Made by a program: the position numbers and the translations under genes. Under the pieces are notes generated by a model. The model made no database searches, was not told where the DNA came from, and saw only the letters and a list, made by a program, of their open reading frames with translations. Shown piece after piece: positions 1 through 9,187 of a stretch of DNA of 64,000 bases (its first letter is position 1; each line of letters opens with the position of its first letter). The stretch is from Nitrosospira multiformis (GTDB lineage Bacteria > Pseudomonadota > Gammaproteobacteria > Burkholderiales > Nitrosomonadaceae). The stretch is taken from assembly GCF_900103165.1 (NCBI RefSeq), contig NZ_FNKY01000001.1, forward strand, positions 2,294,001-2,358,000, written 5' to 3'.

Positions 1-933
1 GCGGCTGGAGCAGGATTCCTGAAACGCACTCGTGCCTAACGCCGCAGCCATGACGGCATAACCCACCGATTCCATCCAGCCAGCGGATTGAGGTTGCCCA
101 GCCCCCCTCCTTGCGCCTGCTTCGCGGGTGGATACCTGCCGGGAAACAGAGGTCCATCCTCCTGCTGTGTTCCAGCCAAGCGATTCGCATCCGTCTGAAG
201 GCGAAAGACCGGAACAATGGAGATGGATGGCATCCGGTCCATCGAGCCGGTAAGCCAGGAAGCCTGGCCAATAGGTAAAAGAACCGGGGTTAGGCCCGCT
301 TGCCGCTATGCTATCCGCCCGCATCTGCGTGGAAGAATGCTCTGCGGAAAGAAAATTCTCTACGATGGAAAAACTGCCCTGATTCTCGATGAGCCGAGAG
401 GCAAGAATACCTCCCGCGCTGTGCATCGGCGATGCGGCGGCCCATACGTGGCGAAGCTCGGGAATACCGGGGGAAATACCGTGCATGAAGGCGTCATCAC
501 CGGAAGACGCGTGTGAACCCAGCAAGATCAGCCTGGCGCCGGCATTGCGCGCCAGTTCCATGAAAATCGCCGCGCTGCCATCGTCCATTACGGCAATCCA
601 CCGCGTATCGCGGGATTTTTCCAGCAATCCGGTCACTCTCTCATAGTCATTGAGCAGCCCGCCTGTCAGCTTTACCACCTGGGGTGCGTCGAGTCCCGCC
701 ACCCCTGCCCCAGTTGCCCCGCTCTCCATACCATCGTATCGGGCATTGGCGGCATAGGCCGTGCGGATGCCGGCGGCAAACTCAGCATCCAGGGGCGTGT
801 TCCCCAGCAGCAACCCGAACCTTCCGGCCCTCCCGGCGGGTGCGCTAGCAAATGCTCCCGGTGGGATGCCCAGCGCCAGCAGCGTGCCACCCGTCAATAC
901 ACCTTTCATGAGATTGCGCCGGTTAACGTCCAT
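1..933 (-). CDS. Tat-exported protein of unknown function (partial, runs off left edge)
   Basis: The reading frame is open from an ATG at 933 to the window edge (311 codons) without a stop. The N-terminus reads MDVNRRNLMKG followed by a hydrophobic stretch and an A-x-A-like site (AFASA), which is a twin-arginine export signal. The mature part (for example GRFGLLLGNTPLD and WIAVMDDGSAA) is well formed but I do not recognise the family. It starts 25 bp after the stop of a small cytochrome c gene on the same strand, so the two probably form an operon and act together in the periplasm. The C-terminus is outside the window. Being a real gene is well supported by the uninterrupted frame and the signal; its function is unknown. 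Confidence 0.8.
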   Translation of the reverse strand, partial: MDVNRRNLMKGVLTGGTLLALGIPPGAFASAPAGRAGRFGLLLGNTPLDAEFAAGIRTAYAANARYDGMESGATGAGVAGLDAPQVVKLTGGLLNDYERVTGLLEKSRDTRWIAVMDDGSAAIFMELARNAGARLILLGSHASSGDDAFMHGISPGIPELRHVWAAASPMHSAGGILASRLIENQGSFSIVENFLSAEHSSTQMRADSIAASGPNPGSFTYWPGFLAYRLDGPDAIHLHCSGLSPSDGCESLGWNTAGGWTSVSRQVSTREAGARRGAGQPQSAGWMESVGYAVMAAALGTSAFQESCSSR

Positions 934-958
934 TGATCAAGCCTTCCTTGCCAGTCTA

Positions 959-1288
959 TTAATTCTTCGAAATATATTCAGCCAGTTTTATGAGCGATTC
1001 ATCGTCGATTTCGGAGGAACGAAAAGCTGGCATCGCCCGGTGTCCATTCCGCACGATGGTACGGATATACGCTGCGGGAAGGCTGCGGCCACGGATCTGC
1101 GGACCGATCTGTGCATCGTGGCAATATCCGCAAACCTTGGCGTAGACTTCGGCCCCATCTTTCCAGACGAAGCCGCGAGAGGGAACGTCCTGCGGCGCTG
1201 CCCAAGCACTATTTGCCGTAATAACAATAACGGTCGCTATCGCCAGCATCAAACCGGATGTTGCGCCTCCCGGTCTTGTAGTTTTCAT
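959..1288 (-). CDS. Small periplasmic class I cytochrome c
   Basis: This is a 109-residue monohaem cytochrome c. A Sec signal peptide (hydrophobic LMLAIATVIVI, cleavage near SAWA-A) precedes a CGYCH haem-attachment motif, and a downstream HRAMPAF supplies the likely axial Met. I chose the ATG at 1288 because GGGAGG lies just upstream; a longer frame from 1324 has no comparable site. The likely role is electron transfer in the periplasm. It precedes the Tat-exported protein by 25 bp and is divergent from the TonB receptor gene. The physiological partner cannot be told from the sequence. Confidence 0.9.
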   Translation of the reverse strand: MKTTRPGGATSGLMLAIATVIVITANSAWAAPQDVPSRGFVWKDGAEVYAKVCGYCHDAQIGPQIRGRSLPAAYIRTIVRNGHRAMPAFRSSEIDDESLIKLAEYISKN

Positions 1289-1472
1289 ATCGCGCCTCCC
1301 GGAAAGATTCATAGTGAATACCATACCGCACGGTTTATCTGCCAGCGGCCAATGAGGGCTTGATAAACGGATTGATGAGTTTAATTAGATTATTACAGAA
1401 TGGTGGTGTTTGTCTATCCAGGTCTCTTTATAGACGCTTCTTTTATATGGAATTATTTTCTATTTATAGTAC

Positions 1473-1491
1473 AATGAGAATGGTTCGTATT
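1473..1491 (+). promoter_or_regulatory. Probable Fur box 1 upstream of the TonB receptor
   Basis: AATGAGAATGGTTCGTATT closely follows the AATGAGAAT-N-ATTCTCATT form of the Fur operator. It sits in the AT-rich intergenic region between cytochrome c and the siderophore receptor. Binding is inferred. Confidence 0.5.
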
Positions 1492-1567
1492 ATTGGCAAC
1501 ATTGGTATTGTCATTGTTATTTAATAACGGGAAAGCGGCAAGCTATCTTAAATAAATAATTGATTTA

Positions 1568-1586
1568 AATAATGATAATCTAATAA
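1568..1586 (+). promoter_or_regulatory. Probable Fur box 2 upstream of the TonB receptor
   Basis: AATAATGATAATC matches the first thirteen positions of the classical GATAATGATAATCATTATC operator except for the first base; the right half is weaker. It lies about 50 bp before the GTG start of the receptor, where bound Fe-Fur would block transcription. The rest of the 345-bp gap is AT-rich with no gene. Confidence 0.55.
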
Positions 1587-1634
1587 AACTTAGAAATTTA
1601 ACCATATAAATAATTGTAATGGGAGAAGAATACT

Positions 1635-4166
1635 GTGTCACGCAATAGTAGATATCATTCAAAATTAGCAGACAATCGCGCCATAAAACTCAAAGAATCC
1701 GCTCTAACCAAACAAAAACACGACCGTAATTCGTTTACAAAAACGCTTAATAGTGGATTAATCTGCTTCAGTATGGGCATCGCCATGGGGCTTCCCCATA
1801 GCGTTCTGGCCGAGCCTTCCGCCGGCACCGAGATTCCTGCCGGCACCACCGTTCACGCGTACGATATTTCTTCGGGTCCACTGGAAACAGCGCTTAATCA
1901 ATTTGCAAATCAGTCAGGCATCAATATTTCATTTGACGCTGCTCACGTAAGCGGAATAAGCGCCCAGGAACTGAAGGGCAGCTTTACTGCTCAAGCCGGG
2001 TTGAACCGCCTTCTGGCGGGAAGCGGTCTGGAACCGGTAGTGCAAGCGGGCGGGTATGTCGTCAGGAAACCCGTTACCACAACCAATCAGCCCGCGACGC
2101 TGTCACCGGTTAATGTAATCGCGCAGACCATCACCGACCCGACGGATGGCTATATGGCCACGAAAAGTTATAGCGCGACCAGGACCGATACACCCTTGCG
2201 CGATGTCCCGCAATCCATCACCGTGGTGACGCGGGATCTCATTAAAGACCAAAACATTCTGAGCATGAGTGACGTGGTGCGTTATGTGCCGGGTGTAGGC
2301 ATATCGCAAGGGGAAGGCAATCGGGATGCGGTTATTTTCCGCGGCAACAATTCAACGGGAGATTTTTTTGTGGATGGACTGCGCGATGACGTTCAGTATT
2401 ATCGCGATATCTACAACATTGACCGGGTTGAAGTTCTGAAGGGGGCCAATGGCATGATTTTTGGCCGTGGCGGAGGGGGTGGCGTGATCAATCGCGTAAC
2501 CAAGGAAGCCGGTTGGACACCGATTACAGAAATTTCAGCCCAGTATGGATCTTACAGTCAGAAGCGCGTGGCGGTCGACATCGGCCGGGCCATAAACGAC
2601 ATAGCTGCGTTTCGTCTCAATGCCATGTATGAGCATTCGAACAGCTACCGTAACGGAGTAGACCTGGAGCGTGGCGGCGTCAATCCAACGTTGACCATCA
2701 AACCCAGCGCCCAAACCAAGATTGTTTTGGGCGGCGAATACTTTACCGACAACCGCGTAGCCGATCGCGGCGTGCCGTCATTTGGGGCCACATTCGCAAG
2801 CGGGAGCATACCTGGGCTCGTGGCTTCAGGCCGCCCCTCCGACACCCATCGATCGACATTTTTTGGCAATGCGGCGAACAGCCCGACCCATACCAACGTC
2901 TGGGCATTGAACTCGCTGTTCGAGCACGCGTTCGACAATGGGCTTACCGTCCGTAATCGCACACGCTATGCCAGTTACGACAAGTTTTATCAGAATGTTT
3001 TTGCCAACGGGCCGGCGACGGCACAGGATGCCACGGGAACGGTAGCCATAGGGGCGTATAACAATGGGACTCAGCGCGACAATATCTTTAATCAGACGGA
3101 TTTCCTGTACACGCTGAATACCTGGGGAGTAAAGCATGAGTTCATGACCGGCGTGGAATATGGCCGACAGGTGACGGATAATCTGCGCAATACCGGGTTT
3201 TTCAATAATACCGCTACCAGCGTGAATGTTCCTTTTTTCAACCCTCTGGCCTCGACTCCCGTCACATTCAGACAAAGTGCCACTGATGCCAGCAATCACG
3301 GCGTGGTGGAGGTAGTAGGTGTCTATTTACAGGATCAGATTACGCTCCATCCCCAGCTCAAAGCGGTTCTGGGCTTACGCTACGATAATTTTGAGACGAA
3401 TTTCCTCAACAACCGTAATGGCCAGCGAGTCCATTCCAATGATAATTTGCTCTCACCCAGGGCGGGACTGATTTACAAGCCCATCGAAACGATGTCGATT
3501 TACGGTAATTATAGCTTGGCCTATGTACCGCGCGCCGGTGACCAGCTCGCCTCGCTGACGCTGACGAATGCAGCACTCAAACCGGAACAGTTCATGAATC
3601 TGGAGCTGGGCGCCAAATGGGATATCCGCCCTGATCTGGCGCTGACCGCAGCGTTGTACCAGCTGGAGCGCAACAATGTCATCGTTCCCGTCCCCAATGA
3701 TCCTACCCGAACAATGCTGGTCGACGGTCAGCGTTCCAGAGGTGCCGAAGTCGGCTTGATGGGTCGCATCACCCCGCAATGGAGCGTCATGGGGGGTTAC
3801 GCCTATACGGATGCGGAGATCACCAAGACCCAATCAGTCACTGCCCAGGCGGGAGCGGTCGTGGCGCAAGTCCCCAAACATACCTTCTCGATGTGGAATC
3901 GCTATGATTTCGCGCCTTGGCTGGGTTTAGCTCTCGGGGTAGTTCATCGCAGCCACATGTACGCCGCGCTGGATAATACCGTGTTATTACCGGGTTTCAC
4001 ACGACTGGATTCAGCCATGTACGTTAGGCTCAACAAGACCCTCCGCGTCCAGGCGAATATCGAAAATATCGCCAATATCGATTATGTTGCGTCCGCTCAC
4101 AACAACAACAACATCCTGCCGGGCGCGCCGCGCATTTATCGCTTGACGGTTGTCGCCAACTTCTAG
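1635..4166 (+). CDS. TonB-dependent siderophore receptor with N-terminal STN domain
   Basis: This 843-residue outer-membrane protein imports ferric siderophore using TonB energy. After a long N-terminal leader ending near SVLA-E comes an STN (secretin/TonB short N-terminal) domain at about residues 72-125, a plug at about 180-290 (TPLRDVPQSITVV, then VEVLKGANGMIFGRGGGGG), and a beta-barrel ending in the terminal Phe typical of outer-membrane proteins (VVANF). The start is GTG, chosen because GGGAGAAGAA lies 4 bp upstream. Two Fur-like sites precede it. STN domains usually signal to a FecR/FecI pair, but no such genes are in this window. The exact siderophore is unknown. Confidence 0.95.
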   Translation: MSRNSRYHSKLADNRAIKLKESALTKQKHDRNSFTKTLNSGLICFSMGIAMGLPHSVLAEPSAGTEIPAGTTVHAYDISSGPLETALNQFANQSGINISFDAAHVSGISAQELKGSFTAQAGLNRLLAGSGLEPVVQAGGYVVRKPVTTTNQPATLSPVNVIAQTITDPTDGYMATKSYSATRTDTPLRDVPQSITVVTRDLIKDQNILSMSDVVRYVPGVGISQGEGNRDAVIFRGNNSTGDFFVDGLRDDVQYYRDIYNIDRVEVLKGANGMIFGRGGGGGVINRVTKEAGWTPITEISAQYGSYSQKRVAVDIGRAINDIAAFRLNAMYEHSNSYRNGVDLERGGVNPTLTIKPSAQTKIVLGGEYFTDNRVADRGVPSFGATFASGSIPGLVASGRPSDTHRSTFFGNAANSPTHTNVWALNSLFEHAFDNGLTVRNRTRYASYDKFYQNVFANGPATAQDATGTVAIGAYNNGTQRDNIFNQTDFLYTLNTWGVKHEFMTGVEYGRQVTDNLRNTGFFNNTATSVNVPFFNPLASTPVTFRQSATDASNHGVVEVVGVYLQDQITLHPQLKAVLGLRYDNFETNFLNNRNGQRVHSNDNLLSPRAGLIYKPIETMSIYGNYSLAYVPRAGDQLASLTLTNAALKPEQFMNLELGAKWDIRPDLALTAALYQLERNNVIVPVPNDPTRTMLVDGQRSRGAEVGLMGRITPQWSVMGGYAYTDAEITKTQSVTAQAGAVVAQVPKHTFSMWNRYDFAPWLGLALGVVHRSHMYAALDNTVLLPGFTRLDSAMYVRLNKTLRVQANIENIANIDYVASAHNNNNILPGAPRIYRLTVVANF

Positions 4167-4201
4167 GCTCATTCACGGCTAGAACTCGAACTGGCAACTT
4201 C

Positions 4202-4239
4202 CGATAGGATGGGTGGAGCATCGCTTCCCCATCCTATCG
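4202..4239. repeat. Hairpin repeat of the GGATGGG family, possible bidirectional terminator
   Basis: CGATAGGATGGG and CCCATCCTATCG form a perfect 12-bp stem around TGGAGCATCGCTTC. It lies between the convergent receptor and hybrid kinase genes and belongs to the dispersed repeat family also seen near 24.4, 46.7 and 54.8 kb. Confidence 0.65.
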
Positions 4240-4304
4240 AAAACCATACAGCGGTATTTATGTAGATGATCTGCCCTGCACCTCCTCCGAATGCATGGGA
4301 AATA

Positions 4305-6695
4305 TCACTCCTTCCTGCCGTGTTCTTCTATCAACGCCAGCAATTGTTTGAAATCGATGGGCTTTGTCATGTGGACATCGAACCCGGCCTCTCTTGCCAG
4401 TTTCTTATCCTTTTCCTGGCCCCATCCCGTGGCCGCAAACAGACGCATATTCGCACCCCAGGGTGCCGATCGAATTTGGCGCGCCACTTCATAGCCATTG
4501 AGATAAGGCATGCCGATATCCAGCAATGCGATATCGGGCAGAAATCGTGCCGCCGTCTCCAGCGCCGCACGGCCATCGTGAACGGCAGTTGTTTCATGCC
4601 CGCCGCGTTGCAGCAACATCGAGATTGCGGTGGCCGCCGACGTATTGTCGTCTGCAACAAGAATCCGGTATTTTGCCTTGAATGCATGAGCTCCAGAATC
4701 CGGAGCTGGCTGCGTCATCCCTGAAGGAGATATCTGCGCGGCGATCTCCGTCGGCTTTGCCAGCGGCAGCCCGACGCGAAAAGTACTGCCCTGCCCAAGC
4801 CCCCTACTCTCGGCACGGGCCCAGCCACCATGCAGCGCGACAATAGCGCGCACCAAGGCAAGTCCAATGCCCAATCCGGCGGTGGTTCGATCACTTGTGG
4901 ATTTTCTCTGTGAAAACATACCGAATATTTCCTCGGTAAACAACGGATCGATTCCAATACCGTTGTCCGTAACGCTTACTACGATGCCTTCGGCGGCTGT
5001 ATTGACATCCAGGGTGATCCTGCCTCCGGGGTTGGTATATTTCGCGGAATTGGCCAACAGATTGGTGAAAACCTGGGTAAGCCGCATCGGGTCGCCATAA
5101 ACCACTACTGATGAAGGGGGCTTCGTTACCGATAATATGTGATGGGCCGTATCGATATGAGGCCGCATGACCTCCACAGCGGCGTCTATGATCGAAGCCA
5201 GCGTCACGCACTGCTTATGAAGCGTCATTCGTCCCAGCGACAAGCGCGAAATATCCAGAAGATCATCCAGGAGAACCTTCATGGCCCTGCATTGACGCTG
5301 TACGATCCGTATGGCTTTTTCGCGCTCCCTGCTGCCCAGATTGGGTGATTCCATTAACATGGCTGAGCTGTCGATCGCTGCCAAAGGATTGCGCAACTCA
5401 TGTGAAAGCGTGGCAATAAACTCGTCTTTCCGCCGATCCGCCTCCTGCAGTTGCTCGGTTATGCGCAGGCGCTCGATAAAATCGGAGGCCTGCCGCGCAT
5501 AGAGATCAAGCATACTCAATTCGTGTTCGGCCGGGGTGCGAGGCAAACGGAAATGTGTGGTGAGCATGCCGAGCGGCTGACCATCGCGGCTAAACAGGGG
5601 TGTGGACTGGACAGCCCTGTAACCCGCCTTATCGGCGGCTGCGCGGTAACCCGCATAGCGTTCGTCCGCCCGGACATCCTCGATCATCCACCGTTGCCGG
5701 CTGGCCAGCGCGCGGGAGCAAGCGGCGTCTCCATCCGCATCGACAGTTTTGAATTGATCGAGAAAATCCTGTTCAAAGCCGTGGTGAGCAGCAATGGTCA
5801 ATAACTTGTTTACCGGGTCATACAACTGAACAACACCCATGTCGGCGCCAAGCAAGACCACGGCCGCTCCCAATATTTCTCTCAGTGCGGCCGGCAAATC
5901 GGAGGTATCAACCAGACGCGAACTGAGCTCGTGCAGACAATTAAGGGAAGAAATCTCGGCTTCAAGCTGGTTCTGGGCGTTTCGCAGCGCCTCCTCGATC
6001 TGCCCCCGTTCCCGGATTTGACGCCGCAACGTTTTATTGACATGTGACAACGCCATGGTGCGCTCGTCCACTCGCTTTTCAAGCAAGTCGCGCGCATCCA
6101 TACTCTTATTAATGGAGCACATAATGTGATAAGCCGCAGAGGCAAAGCGCGACAGGCTGGTCATCAGACGAACATCTTCTCTGTCGAATTTGCGCTCGAT
6201 TGAGTGCTGCATTACCCAAACGGTACCCACGGGCTTGTTCCCATCATGGAACGGCAGGATCAAAGCTTCCATTATCAGTGGGTCCATGCTCTTCAGCGGG
6301 GTGAAATAGCTGCCCGGTTCCAGAAACAGAATTGGCGAATTCTGCTCCAGGACAATACCGCACGGGCTTTCGGCATAAGGTATCCGGGCTCCCGCATTTT
6401 CCGCGAACGACCCGGCACAGGCATGCCAACGGAAGGCTTTACCGTCGGATTCGAGAATACTGATGCCGGCGGACCCGGCATGACACAGCTCAAGGGCGAT
6501 CTCCGCCAGTTTCTGCAAAAGATTGCGGGGCCGGTTCGCAAGCTCATCGGCCAAGATCACGAGCGCGCGGTTTTCAGCCTCGAAATCTTTAGTACGAGAT
6601 GGGCGCTTCAACAGAAAATCCATTCCGAAGGCTAGCTCCGGTGGAAACCGGGATGAATCGAGCGGCGGCAAATCACTACGATCATTGTTAATCAA
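4305..6695 (-). CDS. Cytoplasmic hybrid histidine kinase: GAF-GAF-HisKA-HATPase-REC
   Basis: This 796-residue sensor kinase has no membrane segment. Two GAF-like sensor domains (about residues 55-195 and 265-415) are separated by a helical linker. A HisKA domain follows with the phospho-acceptor in SHELRNPL (about 431), then an ATPase domain (DNGIGI near 578, GLGIGLALV), and a C-terminal receiver (LVADDN, phospho-acceptor Asp in LLDIGMP near 727, and TKP). The start is TTG at 6695, supported by AGGAGGTGAAAA directly upstream. It is convergent with the siderophore receptor. No separate output regulator is adjacent, so its target is unknown. Confidence 0.93.
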   Translation of the reverse strand: MINNDRSDLPPLDSSRFPPELAFGMDFLLKRPSRTKDFEAENRALVILADELANRPRNLLQKLAEIALELCHAGSAGISILESDGKAFRWHACAGSFAENAGARIPYAESPCGIVLEQNSPILFLEPGSYFTPLKSMDPLIMEALILPFHDGNKPVGTVWVMQHSIERKFDREDVRLMTSLSRFASAAYHIMCSINKSMDARDLLEKRVDERTMALSHVNKTLRRQIRERGQIEEALRNAQNQLEAEISSLNCLHELSSRLVDTSDLPAALREILGAAVVLLGADMGVVQLYDPVNKLLTIAAHHGFEQDFLDQFKTVDADGDAACSRALASRQRWMIEDVRADERYAGYRAAADKAGYRAVQSTPLFSRDGQPLGMLTTHFRLPRTPAEHELSMLDLYARQASDFIERLRITEQLQEADRRKDEFIATLSHELRNPLAAIDSSAMLMESPNLGSREREKAIRIVQRQCRAMKVLLDDLLDISRLSLGRMTLHKQCVTLASIIDAAVEVMRPHIDTAHHILSVTKPPSSVVVYGDPMRLTQVFTNLLANSAKYTNPGGRITLDVNTAAEGIVVSVTDNGIGIDPLFTEEIFGMFSQRKSTSDRTTAGLGIGLALVRAIVALHGGWARAESRGLGQGSTFRVGLPLAKPTEIAAQISPSGMTQPAPDSGAHAFKAKYRILVADDNTSAATAISMLLQRGGHETTAVHDGRAALETAARFLPDIALLDIGMPYLNGYEVARQIRSAPWGANMRLFAATGWGQEKDKKLAREAGFDVHMTKPIDFKQLLALIEEHGRKE

Positions 6696-6793
6696 TTTTC
6701 ACCTCCTGGCCGAATATTGCCCGTTGGGAAATACTATTTTTTACAATGTCGCCCTTTTTGTATTTTGTCAGTTTCGTTATATACCCAGGCTGA

Positions 6794-7126
6794 GGCTCGC
6801 TTCTGTGCGGAAGCGCGCATAATAAAAGCCGAAACGGAGAGGCAATCAAAGAAAATCTGCCTTGGCCAGATGGCTTCGGTATCTACAGCGGCGATCTGCC
6901 GGTGGGTGGTTCAGCCGACGGCAGCATTGTGATATTCGACTTCGCTACCTCTACTGCGATCGATTATTTGCGCGACATAAAACCCGATGTCATATCGATA
7001 GACGGATTATGGGATTGCAATTCGGCAATGGCACGAACCTTGGCGAGGCCGATGCATTTTATTTCGTGGTGGGGCAGGAATCTGACTAACCTGGCTATGC
7101 CGCTTGGTAGCTTTGAGCGGCGATAG
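6794..7126 (+). pseudogene. Start-less open frame, possible gene remnant
   Basis: A 110-codon frame is open from just after a TGA at 6791 to a TAG at 7124 and has protein-like composition (for example LPWPDGFGIYSGDLP and IKPDVISIDGLWDC), but it has no ATG near its beginning. Only an internal GTG at 6902 could start it, without a clear ribosome site. I do not recognise the family. It could be the 3' remnant of a lost gene. The rest of the 6696-7260 gap holds nothing I can identify. Confidence 0.35.
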
Positions 7127-7260
7127 ACATCCGGCTGCAACATTTAATCATGCGCATGGCTTAGGTCAGTAGTATTTCGGGCTTGAAGGGTGATTAATGC
7201 GCAGCATGCCATCAATTCAATCCTAATCCCTGCTTTATCAATGGTTCTTTCTAAGGGAAA

Positions 7261-7331
7261 CACTTAGTAAAAAACCAAGGTTTCCCTAATATACGGCGGG
7301 TATTGACTAAGCTAGGATGCAATCATATTAA
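7261..7331 (+). promoter_or_regulatory. Promoter and conserved upstream block of the exported coiled-coil protein
   Basis: TTGACT (7303-7308) and TATTAA (7326-7331) are spaced by 17 bp, a good sigma-70 promoter. Immediately upstream, 7261-7294 (CTTAG..AAAACCAAGGTTTCCC) is also found in front of the paralogous gene at 59.8 kb, in the same position relative to its TTGACT. The block may be a shared operator or activator site; that is inference from conservation. Confidence 0.6.
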
Positions 7332-7351
7332 TCCTAATAGGATTTGCAATC

Positions 7352-7771
7352 ATGAAAACAAAACTTGGAAATGTCTTCGCAACGTTGTCCATGATTGGTC
7401 TGCTGGTTTCGGCAAGCTCATCGGTCGTTGCAGAGCAGTCGATCGACACTCCGGAAATTCGCGCTGCCGCTCGACATTCCGTCACCCGCGGCGATCATGA
7501 ATCTATTGCAAAATACTATGAGAATACCGCTGCGCAGATGCAGGCAAAGGTAAAGGAACAAAAAGCGCTGCTGGAGCAATATGAAAACAGGAGCTATCTC
7601 TACGGCCGGCAAGCTCAAGACCTTCAATCGCACACTTCGGCGTTGATCCGCGATTATGAAAAAGGCGCGGAAGACAGCATACGAGCTGCAACCCTGCATC
7701 GACAAATGGCTGCCAAGATAAATCAAAATCATGCAGCCACGCAGCTGACTGAGTCCGCTACCGGGTTGTAA
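7352..7771 (+). CDS. Exported helical protein, paralogue of the 59.4 kb gene
   Basis: This 139-residue protein begins with a Sec signal peptide (MKTKLGNVFATLSMIGLLV, cleavage near VVA-E). The mature part is predicted helical and rich in Gln, Glu, Lys and Ala, with a conserved core (AKYYE, KVKEQKALLEQYE, YLYGRQAQDLQSHT). The same core and the same MKTKL leader are found in the gene at 59401-59835, so the two are paralogues. I do not know the family's function; a periplasmic helical protein is what the sequence shows. It has its own promoter and is followed by a rho-independent terminator, so it is probably monocistronic. Confidence 0.85.
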   Translation: MKTKLGNVFATLSMIGLLVSASSSVVAEQSIDTPEIRAAARHSVTRGDHESIAKYYENTAAQMQAKVKEQKALLEQYENRSYLYGRQAQDLQSHTSALIRDYEKGAEDSIRAATLHRQMAAKINQNHAATQLTESATGL

Positions 7772-7833
7772 CACTCCGGTAGGACCAATCGATCACGCTC
7801 TTGACCCAAGAGAGATTTCCGCAAACGAGTCAA

Positions 7834-7866
7834 TTGCCCGGTGCTTTATGCGCCGGGCAACTTTTT
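7834..7866 (+). terminator. Rho-independent terminator
   Basis: TTGCCCGG and CCGGGCAA form an 8-bp stem, followed by CTTTTTAT. It lies 60 bp after the exported helical protein gene. The remaining bases to 8041 hold nothing else I can identify. Confidence 0.8.
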
Positions 7867-8041
7867 ATGCCTGCTGCGGTACCGCATGCTCGGCTTTCTT
7901 CCTATCCTGCCTGATGCTCGCATCCCAAAACGCATTGCCTAAATATCGATTAAATCCTTGAACACCCCGAATTAAGATAGTTTAAGGGAGTTATCCACAA
8001 CCTTGTCCAGCTGAGATGTGGATACTCCAAAATGGGAATTC

Positions 8042-8485
8042 TCACGGCTCCATATAAATCATCCATGACACGCCAAAACGGTCGGCTACCATACCGAAGC
8101 GTGGCGAATAGAAAGTTTTAGCCAACGGCATCTGCACCTGCCCGCCCTCGGCCAGCGCAGCGAATAGCCGGTTGGCCTCGGCCTCGCTGGAGACGATGAG
8201 CGACAATGAGAAACCCTGGAAGCTCGGCTTTCCCTGGCAGTGACCGTCGGAAGCCATCACCGTGGTATCACCGATGCGGAAGCTCGCATGCATTACCTTA
8301 TTTTCGGAACCAGCAGGAGGCATACAGGATTCACCGGATTTTCCGGCTTCGCTGGATTCGGCTGGTGCGGGAGGCGCGTCCTTGAAGCGCATGAGCATCG
8401 TCACCTCGGCACCGAGTGCGCCACGATAGAACTCCAGTGCTTCTTCGCACCGGCCATCAAAGAATAGATAGGTTTGAACTTGCAT
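8042..8485 (-). CDS. VOC-family (PhnB/glyoxalase-like) protein
   Basis: This 147-residue protein has the N-terminal pattern of PhnB-like vicinal-oxygen-chelate proteins (QTYLFFDGRCEEALEFYR) and an ending RFGVSWMIYM. VOC proteins bind metal ions and act as isomerases, lyases or binding proteins; the substrate cannot be read here. The start at 8485 is preferred over 8500 because AGGAG lies 5 bp before it. It is the last gene of a same-strand set with a YciI-like protein, an SRPBCC protein and an ArsR regulator, a grouping often seen in bacteria, which suggests a common, unknown function. Confidence 0.88.
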   Translation of the reverse strand: MQVQTYLFFDGRCEEALEFYRGALGAEVTMLMRFKDAPPAPAESSEAGKSGESCMPPAGSENKVMHASFRIGDTTVMASDGHCQGKPSFQGFSLSLIVSSEAEANRLFAALAEGGQVQMPLAKTFYSPRFGMVADRFGVSWMIYMEP

Positions 8486-8544
8486 GATGTCTCCTTTCAA
8501 GGTTGTAAGTAAACTTAGGGAACGTCCATTCAGCCGTGATGCGA

Positions 8545-8970
8545 CTACTGTCTGCCGGCTATCTGCGCACGCATGCGCTCTTCCGACTGCCTGAGCTCGG
8601 GCGTGAATTCGTCACCGAAGTCCTCTGCCTCGAATACCTGGCGAATCTCGATCTCGGACTCCCCTTCAAGAGGATTGGGACAGCGCTTGACCCACTCGAT
8701 CGCCTCCTCCTTCGATTTCACCTGGAACAGCCAGTAACCGGCAATCAGTTCTTTCGTCTCGATGAAAGGCCCGTCAATTACGGTGCGTTTGTCTCCGGAA
8801 AACTTGACACGGGCACCCTTCGAGCTCGGCTGAAGCCCTTCGCCCGCGAGCATCACACCGGCCTTCACCAGTTCCTCGTTGTACTGCCCCATGTCCGTGA
8901 GTAGCTTCTCGCTCGGCATGACGCCTGCTTCTGTGCTTTTGTCAGCTCTGATCATTACCATGAATCGCAT
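8545..8970 (-). CDS. YciI/DGPF-domain protein
   Basis: This 141-residue protein carries the DGPF signature (VIDGPFIETKELIAGYWL) of the YciI-like superfamily and begins MRFMVMIRADKSTEAG, typical of the family. Such proteins are small dimeric alpha/beta barrels often encoded beside extracytoplasmic regulators or, as here, beside SRPBCC and VOC proteins. No catalytic role is established from the sequence. GGAGGTGCAACA precedes the ATG. A 217-bp gap without a convincing gene separates it from the upstream SRPBCC gene, and 59 bp separate it from the VOC gene. Confidence 0.9.
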   Translation of the reverse strand: MRFMVMIRADKSTEAGVMPSEKLLTDMGQYNEELVKAGVMLAGEGLQPSSKGARVKFSGDKRTVIDGPFIETKELIAGYWLFQVKSKEEAIEWVKRCPNPLEGESEIEIRQVFEAEDFGDEFTPELRQSEERMRAQIAGRQ

Positions 8971-9187
8971 TGTTGCACCTCCATTTGGTTTCGGGTTGGG
9001 AGCCAGGCTTCCCGGACGAACTCGGTGGGATAAACCAGGGCTCTATCTCTATGTCGAACGAGGGCCCGCGAAATCGACAAGCCGAACGGTTCTTTATTAT
9101 GAATTGTCCGGGTAGAACCCTGCCATGGCTTATCGAGGCTGATTTTCACCGTCTTGCAAAGATAACTGAGTTCAGCCGCTTCTCACT

